DNA of 64,000 nucleotides from Candidatus Poribacteria bacterium (GTDB taxonomy: Bacteria; Poribacteria; WGA-4E; PCPOR2b), in contig JAJECO010000062.1 of the NCBI GenBank assembly GCA_022822005.1, positions 1 to 64,000 of the forward strand, given 5' to 3'. Within the stretch, counting starts at the first letter, position 1; each line of letters begins with the position of its first letter. The position numbers and the translations under genes were made by a program. Shown in pieces: positions 33,510-42,124 of this stretch. Under the pieces are notes generated by a model that was not told where the DNA came from, made no database searches, and saw only the letters and a list, made by a program, of their open reading frames with translations.

Positions 33510-34715
33510 ATGAAGATTACACAGATCGAAACCATCCGTGTCAAAGCCCAGCCACACAACATCTGGGTCCACGTCCATACTGACTCTGGCATCGTCGGTT
33601 TGGGAGAAACCTTCTATGCTCCATCGGTCGTTCAAGCGGCGATTCACGACTTTTTCGGACCGCTCCTCATTGGGCGTGATCCATTCGAGATTGAGCGTCA
33701 CTGGGAGGCGATGTTCCGTCTGTCCGATCACGCCGGGTACGGCGGCGCAGAGATGCGGGCAATTTCGGCACTCGACATCGCCCTCTGGGACATAAAGGGG
33801 CAAGCGGTTGGGTTGCCGGTCTACGAACTCCTCGGCGGCGCAGTTCGCAAACGCATCCGCGTCTACGCCACCGCAATGCCCTATGACGGTGCAGGTGAGA
33901 CAGCAAAACAGTTGCTTGATGAAGGCATCACCGCAATTAAGGGCGGTCCTACTATCGCGTTAGCCATTGCGAGCGACGGTCAGTTTCTTTCGCCCAAAGA
34001 CCTTGACCTGGCACTCAAGCCGATCCGCGAGATCCGAGATACGGTTGGCATGGAAATGCAGATTGCCAACGACGCTCATGGCAAGTGGGCACTGCCCATA
34101 GCGATTCGGATCGCCCAGGCGATGGAGCCGTACGACATGATGTGGCAGGAAGACCTGATGCCGCTGCTCAACCCGGACGCCCTTCTACGACTCCAAGAAT
34201 CCACCAAAACTCCGGTTTGTATTTCCGAACGTCTCCTCAGCCGATGGCAGCTTCGACTGTTCATTGAGAACGGCTCCGCCCGTATCGTCATGCCAGATTT
34301 AATATGGACCGGCGGTGTTTCGGAGACGCATAAGGTCGCTATTCTTGCCTCGGCGCATCAGGTGCCATTTGCACCGCACGATGCCACGGGACCTGTAAAC
34401 ATCTTTGCCTGCTCCCACATCTGCATGAGCTCTGCAAACGCCATGATACAGGAGCATGTGCCTGCTTTCCATAAAGGTTGGTATAACGAATTCGTTGACC
34501 CGAACCTCGACATCCGTGATGGTTTCCTCCACGCCCCACAACGACCGGGAATCGGCACACGGCTGAAGCCCGACGTTCGAGACAGATCGGATGCCGTTGT
34601 GATCGTGAGCGACGAACCGGGTCAAAGCACTATTGATCATTGGGGACCAACGCCGGTACGGAGCGAGGAGACAGAGGCTGAAGTTCAGCGGTTGAAAGAG
34701 GAACGTCTCCCATAG
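33510..34715 (+). CDS. Mandelate racemase/muconate-lactonizing enzyme (enolase superfamily)
   Basis: 401 residues. Capping domain 1-125 followed by the barrel. Metal ligands: Asp in IANDAHGKW (near 190), Glu in WQEDLMP (near 217) and Glu in CISERLLSR (near 240). The PHDATGP His (near 293) is a likely general acid/base, as in ManD and galactonate-dehydratase relatives. The second-strand K-x-K is replaced by KGGPT. Probably a sugar-acid dehydratase; the exact sugar cannot be read from sequence. AAGGAG is 5 bp before the ATG. Confidence 0.87.
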   Translation: MKITQIETIRVKAQPHNIWVHVHTDSGIVGLGETFYAPSVVQAAIHDFFGPLLIGRDPFEIERHWEAMFRLSDHAGYGGAEMRAISALDIALWDIKGQAVGLPVYELLGGAVRKRIRVYATAMPYDGAGETAKQLLDEGITAIKGGPTIALAIASDGQFLSPKDLDLALKPIREIRDTVGMEMQIANDAHGKWALPIAIRIAQAMEPYDMMWQEDLMPLLNPDALLRLQESTKTPVCISERLLSRWQLRLFIENGSARIVMPDLIWTGGVSETHKVAILASAHQVPFAPHDATGPVNIFACSHICMSSANAMIQEHVPAFHKGWYNEFVDPNLDIRDGFLHAPQRPGIGTRLKPDVRDRSDAVVIVSDEPGQSTIDHWGPTPVRSEETEAEVQRLKEERLP

Positions 34716-35072
34716 TCCATATCATGAGTTCATATTAAGTAATGCGAATGCTATTTATAGGGCATGTCCCAAACAGCGGAACGTGTCTACTCCTGTTTCT
34801 CACTTTGGTTGGATTAATTGTTGAGTTTCAGGTTTTTATTCACCTCAATCTACACTCTCGTCAAATGTCAACAGAAACTAGCTATAGTAAACACGAGAAA
34901 TAAGGAGACATTTACCAATAACTCCGACCCGCTCGAAGTTTCCGAAGTCCCCCTGACAAGGGGGAGTTAGGGGGTTGGTTGTGTATTGAAAGTATATCAG
35001 TAATTCTAAAATCTACTATAAATAACGAGGATCCCAAGGGAAACGTATGACTGTCTGCAAGGAGGGGTTCCT
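34716..35072. other. Gene-free interval with family F repeat
   Basis: No gene is supported. Positions about 34861-34880 hold the AAATGTCAACAGAA motif seen near 18219. Positions about 34935-35023 are the second copy of family F, with a CCCCCTGACAAGGGGG-type hairpin. Confidence 0.55.
34935..35023. repeat. Family F repeat, copy 2 (inverted relative to 20546)
   Basis: Includes the hairpin GTCCCCCTGACAAGGGGGA and ends AATTCTAAAATCTACTATAA, the reverse complement of the segment at 20546-20620. Confidence 0.55.
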
Positions 35073-35756
35073 ATGAAACTTAATTGGCAGGTTGTTTGGG
35101 GGGCAGTGATAATATCGGTGCTGATTGTTATTGGGAGCTACTTTGGGAGTCACTGGGTCTACCAGTTGGATGAAGAACTGCTTGCTCCTCCGCTTACCCT
35201 TAGCGTTCCTCCTACAACACTGATTAATACGCACACTACTGTTCTAGGCATCCATGCTGATTCGGAGCCAGAAATCGTCACGTCTGACGCGGATGAAAGC
35301 ACCGATGATGGCGAAAGGATAGACAAACAAATTCCTTCAGGGTCAACCGATGAACAAGCCAATGAGGAGATGATATCTCAGTTGACCATTGAGTTGAATG
35401 AACTGAAAAAACAGTTGGACCAAGAGATGGTTTTGTTCAATAAAAGACAGGACCAGTATGCCGAACTCCGGGGAAAAATACACCTTTTGGAGATGGAAGA
35501 ATCGCGTCTCACCGAAGCATTGGAGGAAAAACTTCCACACGATGCGACAAAAGAAGAGGTTCAATCACACAAGGAGTATCATATGCGGGCGGAAGTAGGA
35601 AAAAAAAGACTCGCTTTAGAACAGGAAGGTGCTGAACAGCGTTATTGGGAGAAGTCAGTAGAGGTCCTTGAAGAGATAAAGAAAGTCGACGCGGACATAG
35701 ACGTTATTAAGGAATTAATCGAAGATCTGAAAGGTAAGCGGCCTGCCGAAAACTAG
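35073..35756 (+). CDS. Single-pass membrane protein with periplasmic coiled coil
   Basis: 227 residues. One N-terminal hydrophobic segment (about residues 5-25), acting as signal anchor, then a low-complexity acidic linker (about 50-95) and a long charged coiled coil (about 100-225, LTIELNELKKQLDQEM...). No known family is recognised. GGAGGGG lies 8 bp before the ATG. It is isolated between repeat-rich intervals. A role as an envelope-spanning structural or tethering protein is only a guess. Confidence 0.6.
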   Translation: MKLNWQVVWGAVIISVLIVIGSYFGSHWVYQLDEELLAPPLTLSVPPTTLINTHTTVLGIHADSEPEIVTSDADESTDDGERIDKQIPSGSTDEQANEEMISQLTIELNELKKQLDQEMVLFNKRQDQYAELRGKIHLLEMEESRLTEALEEKLPHDATKEEVQSHKEYHMRAEVGKKRLALEQEGAEQRYWEKSVEVLEEIKKVDADIDVIKELIEDLKGKRPAEN

Positions 35757-35837
35757 TAACCCGCAAATGAAATGAAAGGACAGCTCAAACGCTACATTAA
35801 TCTAAGTTGCGATCTATTGAAAATCTGTCAGAACCTG

Positions 35838-35893
35838 TAGGTCGAGATTCACATCTCGACACAAAACTGTCGATTTTGGAAAATCGACCTACA
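35838..35893. repeat. Inverted repeat with GTAGGTCGA ends
   Basis: GTAGGTCGA (35838-35846) and TCGACCTAC (35885-35893), with inner self-complementary ATCTCGAC and TCGATTTTGGAAAATCGA parts. A diverged fragment (ATTCACATCTGTATTTTGGA) is seen near 54700. Confidence 0.55.
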
Positions 35894-36014
35894 AATAATG
35901 ATACAATTTGCACAGGGATTATGGACCATTGGTTTGAATATGCTGGCTACTAGTGCTCTGTCATATAAATTATGATAAGTCTCTCACGGCTCGGCTCCGT
36001 TCCGAGAGTCCGAG

Positions 36015-36073
36015 ACTTGGATAGCCATACCTAAGCCCGATTTGCGGCGGTGTTGTGGATTTGTCAATCCACA
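36015..36073. repeat. Two-hairpin repeat (family R), copy 3, diverged
   Basis: CTTGGATAGCCATACCTAAG (about 36015) and the hairpin with stem TTGTGGATT (36052-36073), corresponding to the two hairpins at 7101-7158. Confidence 0.5.
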
Positions 36074-36164
36074 ACGAGCAGGGGCATTAACAATTATCTG
36101 ACAATGTACTAGCAACTTGGGTTATTAAGCGATTTATCATGTTTTACAGAAAAGGATTCTAATC

Positions 36165-36938
36165 ATGAGTATCAGAACGAACAAATTGAAGCAGAAGTTA
36201 GCAGCCGGCGGATTGGTGTTAAGTGGCGGTGTGCGCCTTCCCGAACCGGGACTTGTTGAAGTGATGGGATATGCTGGCGTCGATTATGTCCTAATCGACG
36301 CAGAACACGGTTCCATGGGTTGGACGGAGATAGAGCGGATGGTTCTTGCTGCTTACGCTGCGGATACTACACCGATCGTGCGTGTCCACGAGAATGATGA
36401 AGCGCGGATCATGCGTGCGCTCGATCTCGGCGCTATGGGAGTGCTTGTCCCGCACATCCGCACCGCTGATGAAGCGCAGCATGTAGTAGACGGCGCGTAC
36501 TATCCGCCACAGGGCAAGCGCGGTGTGGGTCCAAGTCGAGGGATTAAGTTTGGAGCGGTGTCGTCGGCAGACTATTATGCCAACATCAACAATGAGGTTT
36601 CGGTTTCGTTGATGATTGAAGATGCGGAAGCAATTGACAATATCGATGAAATTGTGGAGGTCGAGGGCATTGATGTCCTGAATGTAGGGACAAGCGACTT
36701 GGCGGCTTCATTGGGTGTACCGGGTCAGCCGCTGCATGAAAAGGTCGCTGAAGCGTCTGAGAAGGTGCTTGCGGCTGCAGCGCGAAAGGGTATCGCTGTC
36801 GGCTATCCCACCCGGGGTATAGAAGATGGGGTTGAAGCGGTAAAACGTGGGTTCCGTGTGTTGTCCTGCGGTAACGCAGCGCCGCTGCTATTTGAAGCTG
36901 TCCAGCAAAAATTAGAGGTATTGCGAAGCGCGGAGTAA
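36165..36938 (+). CDS. HpcH/HpaI-family aldolase
   Basis: 257 residues of the class II (metal-dependent) 2-keto-3-deoxy-sugar-acid aldolase family. DAEHGSMGW (near residue 45) holds the catalytic His, VRVHENDEARIMRALDLGAMGVLVPHI the conserved Arg and barrel strands, and EDAEAIDNIDEI the metal Glu. It splits 2-keto-3-deoxy acids to pyruvate plus an aldehyde. It is followed after 25 bp by an aldo/keto reductase that could reduce such aldehydes. AAAGGA is 8 bp before the ATG. Confidence 0.88.
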   Translation: MSIRTNKLKQKLAAGGLVLSGGVRLPEPGLVEVMGYAGVDYVLIDAEHGSMGWTEIERMVLAAYAADTTPIVRVHENDEARIMRALDLGAMGVLVPHIRTADEAQHVVDGAYYPPQGKRGVGPSRGIKFGAVSSADYYANINNEVSVSLMIEDAEAIDNIDEIVEVEGIDVLNVGTSDLAASLGVPGQPLHEKVAEASEKVLAAAARKGIAVGYPTRGIEDGVEAVKRGFRVLSCGNAAPLLFEAVQQKLEVLRSAE

Positions 36939-36963
36939 TTCGGATAGAAAGGTGAAAAAAGTC

Positions 36964-37938
36964 ATGGAATATGTGAACTTCGGGCAAGCTGGCGTTCAGG
37001 TGAGCCGATTGGCGCTCGGTTTAGGATTCAGAGGACAAGGCGATGAAACCGCGGCACAGCGGGTTATCGAACACACAATCGATCAGGGGATTAACCTAAT
37101 TGACTGCGCCAACGTATACGGGACAATGGATGATCGCGCCAACATTGGTCGTTCAGAAGTTATTCTGGGGAAAGCGCTGAAAGGTAAGCGTGACGATGTT
37201 GTGATTACCAGTAAGGTTGCTAGCCCGATGGGCGATGGGCCAAACGACGAGGGATTGTCTAGATATCATATCATGCGTGAAGTCGAGAATTCGCTGACCC
37301 GGTTGGACACAGATCACATTGATGTCTACCTTGTCCATACGTTCGATGAATCGACACCGCTTGAAGAGACGATTCGTGCATTGGATGACTTGGTTCGTTC
37401 GGGTAAAGTCCGCTACGTCGGCTGCTGCAATTACGCGGCATGGCAGGTCTGCAAGGGATTGTGGGTCGCGGATCGGTACAACGCAACGCCGTTTATGTGC
37501 GTCCAGAATCAATACAATCTGCTGACTCGGCACCTTGAAGGCGAAATGTTCGGACTTGTGCGCGATCAGGAGTTGGGGGTCATGGTATATAGTCCGTTGG
37601 CGGTGGGACTGTTAAGCGGTCTCTATTCACCAGACAGCCCTGCGCCGGAAGGAACGCTCTGGGCAACGCGGATGCGGGATCAATTTCCAGCAGCAGTACA
37701 GGGAGCTGCGAGTGAGGTCATATCGACCGTGATTAAATTTGCGGGAGAATTAGGGGTGACGCCTGCGCAATTAGCGCTCGCTTGGGTACTATCCCACCCG
37801 GAAATCACAGTCGCAATCACCGGTGGGGACACAATCGGGCATCTGAACGATAACATAGGGGCGGTCGGATGGGCACTCGACGACTCGGTGCGAGAGACAC
37901 TCGACGCTGTTTCAGAGCCGTTCAGGTCCACGGCATAG
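36964..37938 (+). CDS. Aldo/keto reductase
   Basis: 324 residues, TIM-barrel NAD(P)H oxidoreductase. The catalytic tetrad is visible: Asp in LIDCANVYG, Tyr in the same motif, Lys in VVITSKV, His in DVYLVHTFDE. QNQYNLL (near 180) and the C-terminal GGDTIGHLNDN cofactor segment are typical of the AKR11/12-like group. The ATG at 36964 was chosen over the GTG at 36952 because the sequence then begins MEYVNFG, the usual first strand. Part of an aldolase/AKR/aroB operon. Confidence 0.9.
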   Translation: MEYVNFGQAGVQVSRLALGLGFRGQGDETAAQRVIEHTIDQGINLIDCANVYGTMDDRANIGRSEVILGKALKGKRDDVVITSKVASPMGDGPNDEGLSRYHIMREVENSLTRLDTDHIDVYLVHTFDESTPLEETIRALDDLVRSGKVRYVGCCNYAAWQVCKGLWVADRYNATPFMCVQNQYNLLTRHLEGEMFGLVRDQELGVMVYSPLAVGLLSGLYSPDSPAPEGTLWATRMRDQFPAAVQGAASEVISTVIKFAGELGVTPAQLALAWVLSHPEITVAITGGDTIGHLNDNIGAVGWALDDSVRETLDAVSEPFRSTA

Positions 37939-37943
37939 GAATT

Positions 37944-39101
37944 ATGAACTCAATGAAAAATAGAACTGAACCTATCTGGACGACGATAGATGAGAAAATT
38001 AGATATCCCATCTATATCGGCACTGATATCATTCCTGACTTTGGGTCTACCTTCAAGGAACACCTGCCGCGTTGCTCCCAAGCGTTATTAGTGACCAACC
38101 AAACTATCGAAGAGGTTCATGCCGCTAAAATCGCCCAGATTTCTGAGAGTCTCGAAGATATAGGCGTGGACTTAATCGTCGAAGCAATCCCAGAGGGAGA
38201 AAGAACAAAATCCTATTGGGGTCTTGGGATGTTATACGATTTCTTCGCGGAACATCAGTTGGATAGGCAATCCGTGATTATCGCTATGGGCGGTGGCGTC
38301 ATCGGTGATCTGGCGGGATTTGCTGCGAGCACGTTTTTGCGTGGGATTTCGTTGGTCCATATTCCCACCACGCTCATCGCTCAAGCTGATAGCAGCCTTG
38401 GCGGGAAGGTCGCCATCAATTTGGCGCGGCTAAAGAACATCGTCGGTGGGTTCTACCATCCCAAAATGATCTTCATGGATGTCAGCTTTCTGCAAACGCT
38501 CAACGTGCGAGAGTTAAGGGCGGGGCTTGCCGAGGTCGTTAAGTACGGTGTAATTATGGACAGTGAGTTATTTAATTACATAGAAGCTAACGTAGAGAAC
38601 ATAATCGCGAAAGATCCTGATGTTTTGGAATGGCTGGTTAGAAGGTGTTGCGAACATAAGATTGCAGTTGTGGAGGAAGATCCAGAGGAAAGGACGGATC
38701 GCCGAGCAATCCTAAATTATGGGCACACGATTGGACATGCCCTGGAATCGCTTTATCACAGATATTTACATGGCGAAGCGGTTTCTGTGGGCATGGTTGC
38801 TGCTTCGTATCTGGCGGTCAAAACAGAGATTTTCCCTTCTGCAGACGCTGAGAGACAATTGAAGCTGCTGTCAAGAATTGGTTTACCGACTGATGCATTG
38901 GGCGTTTCGATAGATCCATTGCTTCAACCGATGTTGCATGACAAAAAACGGCGGGGTAACACTTTACGATTTGTGCTGCCGACGAAAATTGGGGATATAA
39001 CCATAAAGGAAGTACCCAAAAAAGATCTCCCGGATTTACTTCAGTACTTGGTAGAAAAGGGGGTCTTTAGTCCATCAGAAGATGCTACCGATGAGGAATA
39101 A
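37944..39101 (+). CDS. aroB: 3-dehydroquinate synthase
   Basis: 385 residues. NAD-binding GGGVIGDLAGFAASTFLRGI (near 102), PTTLIAQADSSLGGK (near 130) with the catalytic Lys, LRAGLAEVVKYG (near 195) with metal-binding Glu, and NYGHTIGHALE and LHGEAVSVGM (near 260-290) with zinc His residues. It converts DAHP to 3-dehydroquinate in the shikimate pathway. The usual GGKTGVN reads GGKVAIN, a small deviation; the sequence is closer to DHQ synthase than to EEV or DOI synthases. The start at 37944 lies 5 bp after the AKR stop; a longer frame into that gene is not real. Confidence 0.88.
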   Translation: MNSMKNRTEPIWTTIDEKIRYPIYIGTDIIPDFGSTFKEHLPRCSQALLVTNQTIEEVHAAKIAQISESLEDIGVDLIVEAIPEGERTKSYWGLGMLYDFFAEHQLDRQSVIIAMGGGVIGDLAGFAASTFLRGISLVHIPTTLIAQADSSLGGKVAINLARLKNIVGGFYHPKMIFMDVSFLQTLNVRELRAGLAEVVKYGVIMDSELFNYIEANVENIIAKDPDVLEWLVRRCCEHKIAVVEEDPEERTDRRAILNYGHTIGHALESLYHRYLHGEAVSVGMVAASYLAVKTEIFPSADAERQLKLLSRIGLPTDALGVSIDPLLQPMLHDKKRRGNTLRFVLPTKIGDITIKEVPKKDLPDLLQYLVEKGVFSPSEDATDEE

Positions 39102-39179
39102 TCGTAGATTCATTTTTGAATTGTATTAATCATTAGTATAAAATCCTACAAATTTGATGTTTAGAAATGGAGGAATATT

Positions 39180-40379
39180 ATGTCGGAGACGACGCAAAAT
39201 AGTTTTGATCTGTTACTCAAGGGCGGACACGTCATTGACCCCAAAAACAACATTGACCAAGCAATGGATGTTGGAATTGCGGATGGGAAGATCGCCCGTG
39301 TGGCGGAGAACATTCCGGACGCGGAGGCAGAAAAGATTGTCGATGTCGATGGACTTTATGTCACGCCCGGCTTACTGGATATACATGTCCACGCTTACGC
39401 CGGTACCGGTCAGCGAAACGCCTACTGTGGTGATAATTCCCTATATCCCGATGGATACAATTTTCGCACAGGTGTGACCACAGTTCTTGATGTTGGCAGT
39501 TCAGGGTGGCGAAATTTCCCCGATTTCAAAGACCGGGTCATCGATCGGGCAAAGACCCGTATTTTCGCGCTCCTCAACATCGTGGGACACGGCATGGGTG
39601 GCGGCGCCATCGAGCAGAATATACCGGATATGGAACCTGAAGCGACGGCGAAAGTCGCTGAACGCTACCCCGATATTGTTGTGGGATTTAAGACCGCACA
39701 CTACGGAGGTCCTGAATGGCTTGGGGTTGACCGTGCGGTGGAAGCTGGGAGATTGGTGGGCTTACTGGCTATGATCGATTTCGGCTCATTCCGTCCGGAG
39801 CGTCCTTATCCGGAAATGATACTTGAGCATATACGCCCCGGCGATATTAGCACCCACATGTATCAAGCCGCGATACCGATGTTCGATGAGAAGGGAAAGT
39901 TGCAGCCGTATTTCGCTGAAGCGCGTGATCGCGGTGTCAAATTCGACGTGGGGCACGGCGCTGGAAGTTTTGTGTGGAACCATGCAATACCTGCTATTGA
40001 GCAGGGGTGGATACCGGATTCGATTTCGACAGACCTCCACACCGGTAGCATGAACGCTGGAATGAAAGATATGGCGACCACGATGTCAAAGATTCTGAAC
40101 CAAGGCGTTTCTCTGTTCGACGTTATCAAGATGTCAACGATTACGCCGGCAGAGATGATTAATCGTCCGGAATACGGTCACCTGAGCGTTGGGGCGGTGG
40201 CAGATGTCGCTGTGCTAAAACTCAATGAGGGAAGATTCGGTTTTCTCGATGTCAGACGGGCACTTTTCGTCGGGAATCAGAAACTGGAGTGTGAGTTGAC
40301 CTTGATTGATGGACAGGTTGAGTGGGATTTGAACGGACGCGCTGGCGTGGATTGGGAGGAGTATTACGCAACGGCGTAA
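39180..40379 (+). CDS. Amidohydrolase/deacetylase-family metallohydrolase
   Basis: 399 residues of the amidohydrolase superfamily. H-x-H in LDIHVHAYAG (near 65), a likely carboxylated Lys in VVGFKTAHYGG (near 165), His in FDVGHGAGS (near 250), and a terminal-barrel region SISTDLHTGS with the catalytic Asp (near 283). It is close to the dihydroorotase-like EF_0837/deacetylase group acting on N-acyl or cyclic amides. GGAGG is 7 bp before the ATG. It lies convergent to the ThDP-enzyme gene, with 28 bp between stops. Confidence 0.87.
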   Translation: MSETTQNSFDLLLKGGHVIDPKNNIDQAMDVGIADGKIARVAENIPDAEAEKIVDVDGLYVTPGLLDIHVHAYAGTGQRNAYCGDNSLYPDGYNFRTGVTTVLDVGSSGWRNFPDFKDRVIDRAKTRIFALLNIVGHGMGGGAIEQNIPDMEPEATAKVAERYPDIVVGFKTAHYGGPEWLGVDRAVEAGRLVGLLAMIDFGSFRPERPYPEMILEHIRPGDISTHMYQAAIPMFDEKGKLQPYFAEARDRGVKFDVGHGAGSFVWNHAIPAIEQGWIPDSISTDLHTGSMNAGMKDMATTMSKILNQGVSLFDVIKMSTITPAEMINRPEYGHLSVGAVADVAVLKLNEGRFGFLDVRRALFVGNQKLECELTLIDGQVEWDLNGRAGVDWEEYYATA

Positions 40380-40407
40380 GCGTATCAAATAAACCTTATT
40401 TATGGAT

Positions 40408-42084
40408 CTAACTTCCGGTGAAGGCACTTTTCCGCTCGATGATGTATTCTGTTAACGGACTGGGGTTTGCCTGAATCCGCACGTTGACGAGCGCGGGTTT
40501 GTCCGAGGCGAGGGCGCGTTCTAACGCGCCGGGTAGTTGATGGGGTTCTTCGACATATTCTCCGTGGGCACCGAGTGCCTCCGCCATCTTATCGTAACGC
40601 GAGGGCAGCAGCTCGGTTGCGACACTTTTGCCGAAGATTTGCACCTGCTGGTGGTAGTCTATTCCCCAAACGCTATCGTTCCCAATCACGATAACTACCG
40701 GCAGGTTGTGCCGCACGGCGGTGTCCAACTCCATACCGCAGAACCCAAAGGCACCATCTCCGGTGAGAACGACTACCTTGGACTGAGGGAGTGCGGCTTG
40801 GGCACCGACGCCGTAGGATACGCCCCAGCCTATCATTCCGAGCGTACTATTGGTGAACCAGCGTCTCGGACGGAGACTGGGATAATAGGGAGTACCGTAG
40901 AAGGAAAAGTCGCTGCCTTCAAAGATCAAACAGTCATTCTCACCCAGCAGGGAGCGCAGATGTTTGTGGACAGACATTGCGTGTAATGGGGTGGCTGGTG
41001 CTGCTCGGCTGTCCAACTCTTGTTCTTGGTCATCGCGTGTAGACCTTAGCTCTTCAACGATTGGCTGTTCGTTCCACCGATGCCCTTCAGCTTCCTGTGC
41101 CAACTGTTTTACCACCGCACCGACATCTCCTAAAATACCGACATCTACGCCGCGTGAGAGACCGATCTGGTCTGCTGATGGATCCACTTGGACGATACGC
41201 ACATCAGCAGCGAGGGTTGGTGGACCGCCGAAGGAGATAGTGAAGTCCAATTTCTTGCCGAGCAATAGCACAACATCTGCTTCTTCCAAGCGGCGTGAAA
41301 CGAGGTTGACCCGCCCATCTGCGAATCCGAAGCAGTAGGGGTGGGTATCGGGAACAAGTCCACGGGCAATCTCCTCGGTGAACAGCGGAAGTTGCGTTAT
41401 TTCCAAGAATCGCTGCAAATCCTCCCGATTGATGGAATCAGTTGCATTTCCCGCTAGCACCATCGGTCTTTGTGCACCTTGGAGCAGTTCTATTGCTTCT
41501 TTTACAAGGCTCGGATCTCCCATGGATTGACCGGAGCGACGATATGTTTCGGGTGGGTCGAAATGTACCCGACTCATGTCCACTTCAGCGTCTTGGACAT
41601 CCACAGGGATAGTCAGGTGAACGGGACCGCGCCTACCCGCTAAGGCGGTGCGGAACGCACGTGCGAAAAACTCTGGAATCCGGTACGGATCGGAGATGAG
41701 CCATGACCCTTTCGTGATAGGTTTCGCCATTCCAACTTGATCTATCTCTTGCTGCGCGATTCCTCGTCCCAGCTGATTCTGCGCTGCGGAACCTGTGATG
41801 TTGATGACCGGCGACTCCATGTGATATGCCAGCGCCAGTCCTGGAATAGCGTTCACATGCCCCGGTGAAGTAAACATTGATATTCCGGGGGAGCCGGTGA
41901 TCCGTCCCCATGCATTCGCCATGTCCACCGCAGCCTGCTCATGGCGGGTATCAACAAACTTGAAACCTTCCTCCGCCATCACATCCATCAGATGGAGGGT
42001 GTGATCCCCTGCCAGCGTAAAGATCTGTTCTATCCCTTCCGCTCGCAGTGCCTGGACGATAAGATGTGAACCTGTCACCTTCAT
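40408..42084 (-). CDS. ThDP-dependent acetolactate-synthase-like enzyme
   Basis: About 558 residues. The three domains of the acetolactate synthase/pyruvate oxidase family are present. The catalytic Glu lies in DTRHEQAAVDMANAWGR (near 40), and the ThDP/Mg motif GDGAFGFCGMELDTAVRHNLPVVIVIGND is near 430. Whether it makes acetolactate or decarboxylates another 2-keto acid (for example oxalyl- or glyoxylate-type) is not clear. It is the last gene of a LarA-like, Gfo/Idh/MocA, ThDP operon, suggesting a hydroxy-acid or sugar-acid pathway. The ATG at 42084 with GGAG about 10 bp upstream is preferred to the longer frame. Confidence 0.86.
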   Translation of the reverse strand: MKVTGSHLIVQALRAEGIEQIFTLAGDHTLHLMDVMAEEGFKFVDTRHEQAAVDMANAWGRITGSPGISMFTSPGHVNAIPGLALAYHMESPVINITGSAAQNQLGRGIAQQEIDQVGMAKPITKGSWLISDPYRIPEFFARAFRTALAGRRGPVHLTIPVDVQDAEVDMSRVHFDPPETYRRSGQSMGDPSLVKEAIELLQGAQRPMVLAGNATDSINREDLQRFLEITQLPLFTEEIARGLVPDTHPYCFGFADGRVNLVSRRLEEADVVLLLGKKLDFTISFGGPPTLAADVRIVQVDPSADQIGLSRGVDVGILGDVGAVVKQLAQEAEGHRWNEQPIVEELRSTRDDQEQELDSRAAPATPLHAMSVHKHLRSLLGENDCLIFEGSDFSFYGTPYYPSLRPRRWFTNSTLGMIGWGVSYGVGAQAALPQSKVVVLTGDGAFGFCGMELDTAVRHNLPVVIVIGNDSVWGIDYHQQVQIFGKSVATELLPSRYDKMAEALGAHGEYVEEPHQLPGALERALASDKPALVNVRIQANPSPLTEYIIERKSAFTGS

Positions 42085-42124
42085 AAACACTTTTCTCCTC
42101 ATACAACCTGACTTTGGAAACGCC

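Larger units (their letters stand above)
35757..36164. other. Gene-free interval with inverted repeats
   Basis: No gene is supported. It contains the inverted repeat 35838-35893 and a diverged copy of the two-hairpin family R repeat (about 36015-36073). Confidence 0.55.

Noticed and set aside
37869-37943. N-terminal extension of aroB into the aldo/keto reductase gene
   Set aside because: It overlaps a conserved gene in another frame, and a fitting start lies 5 bp after that gene's stop.
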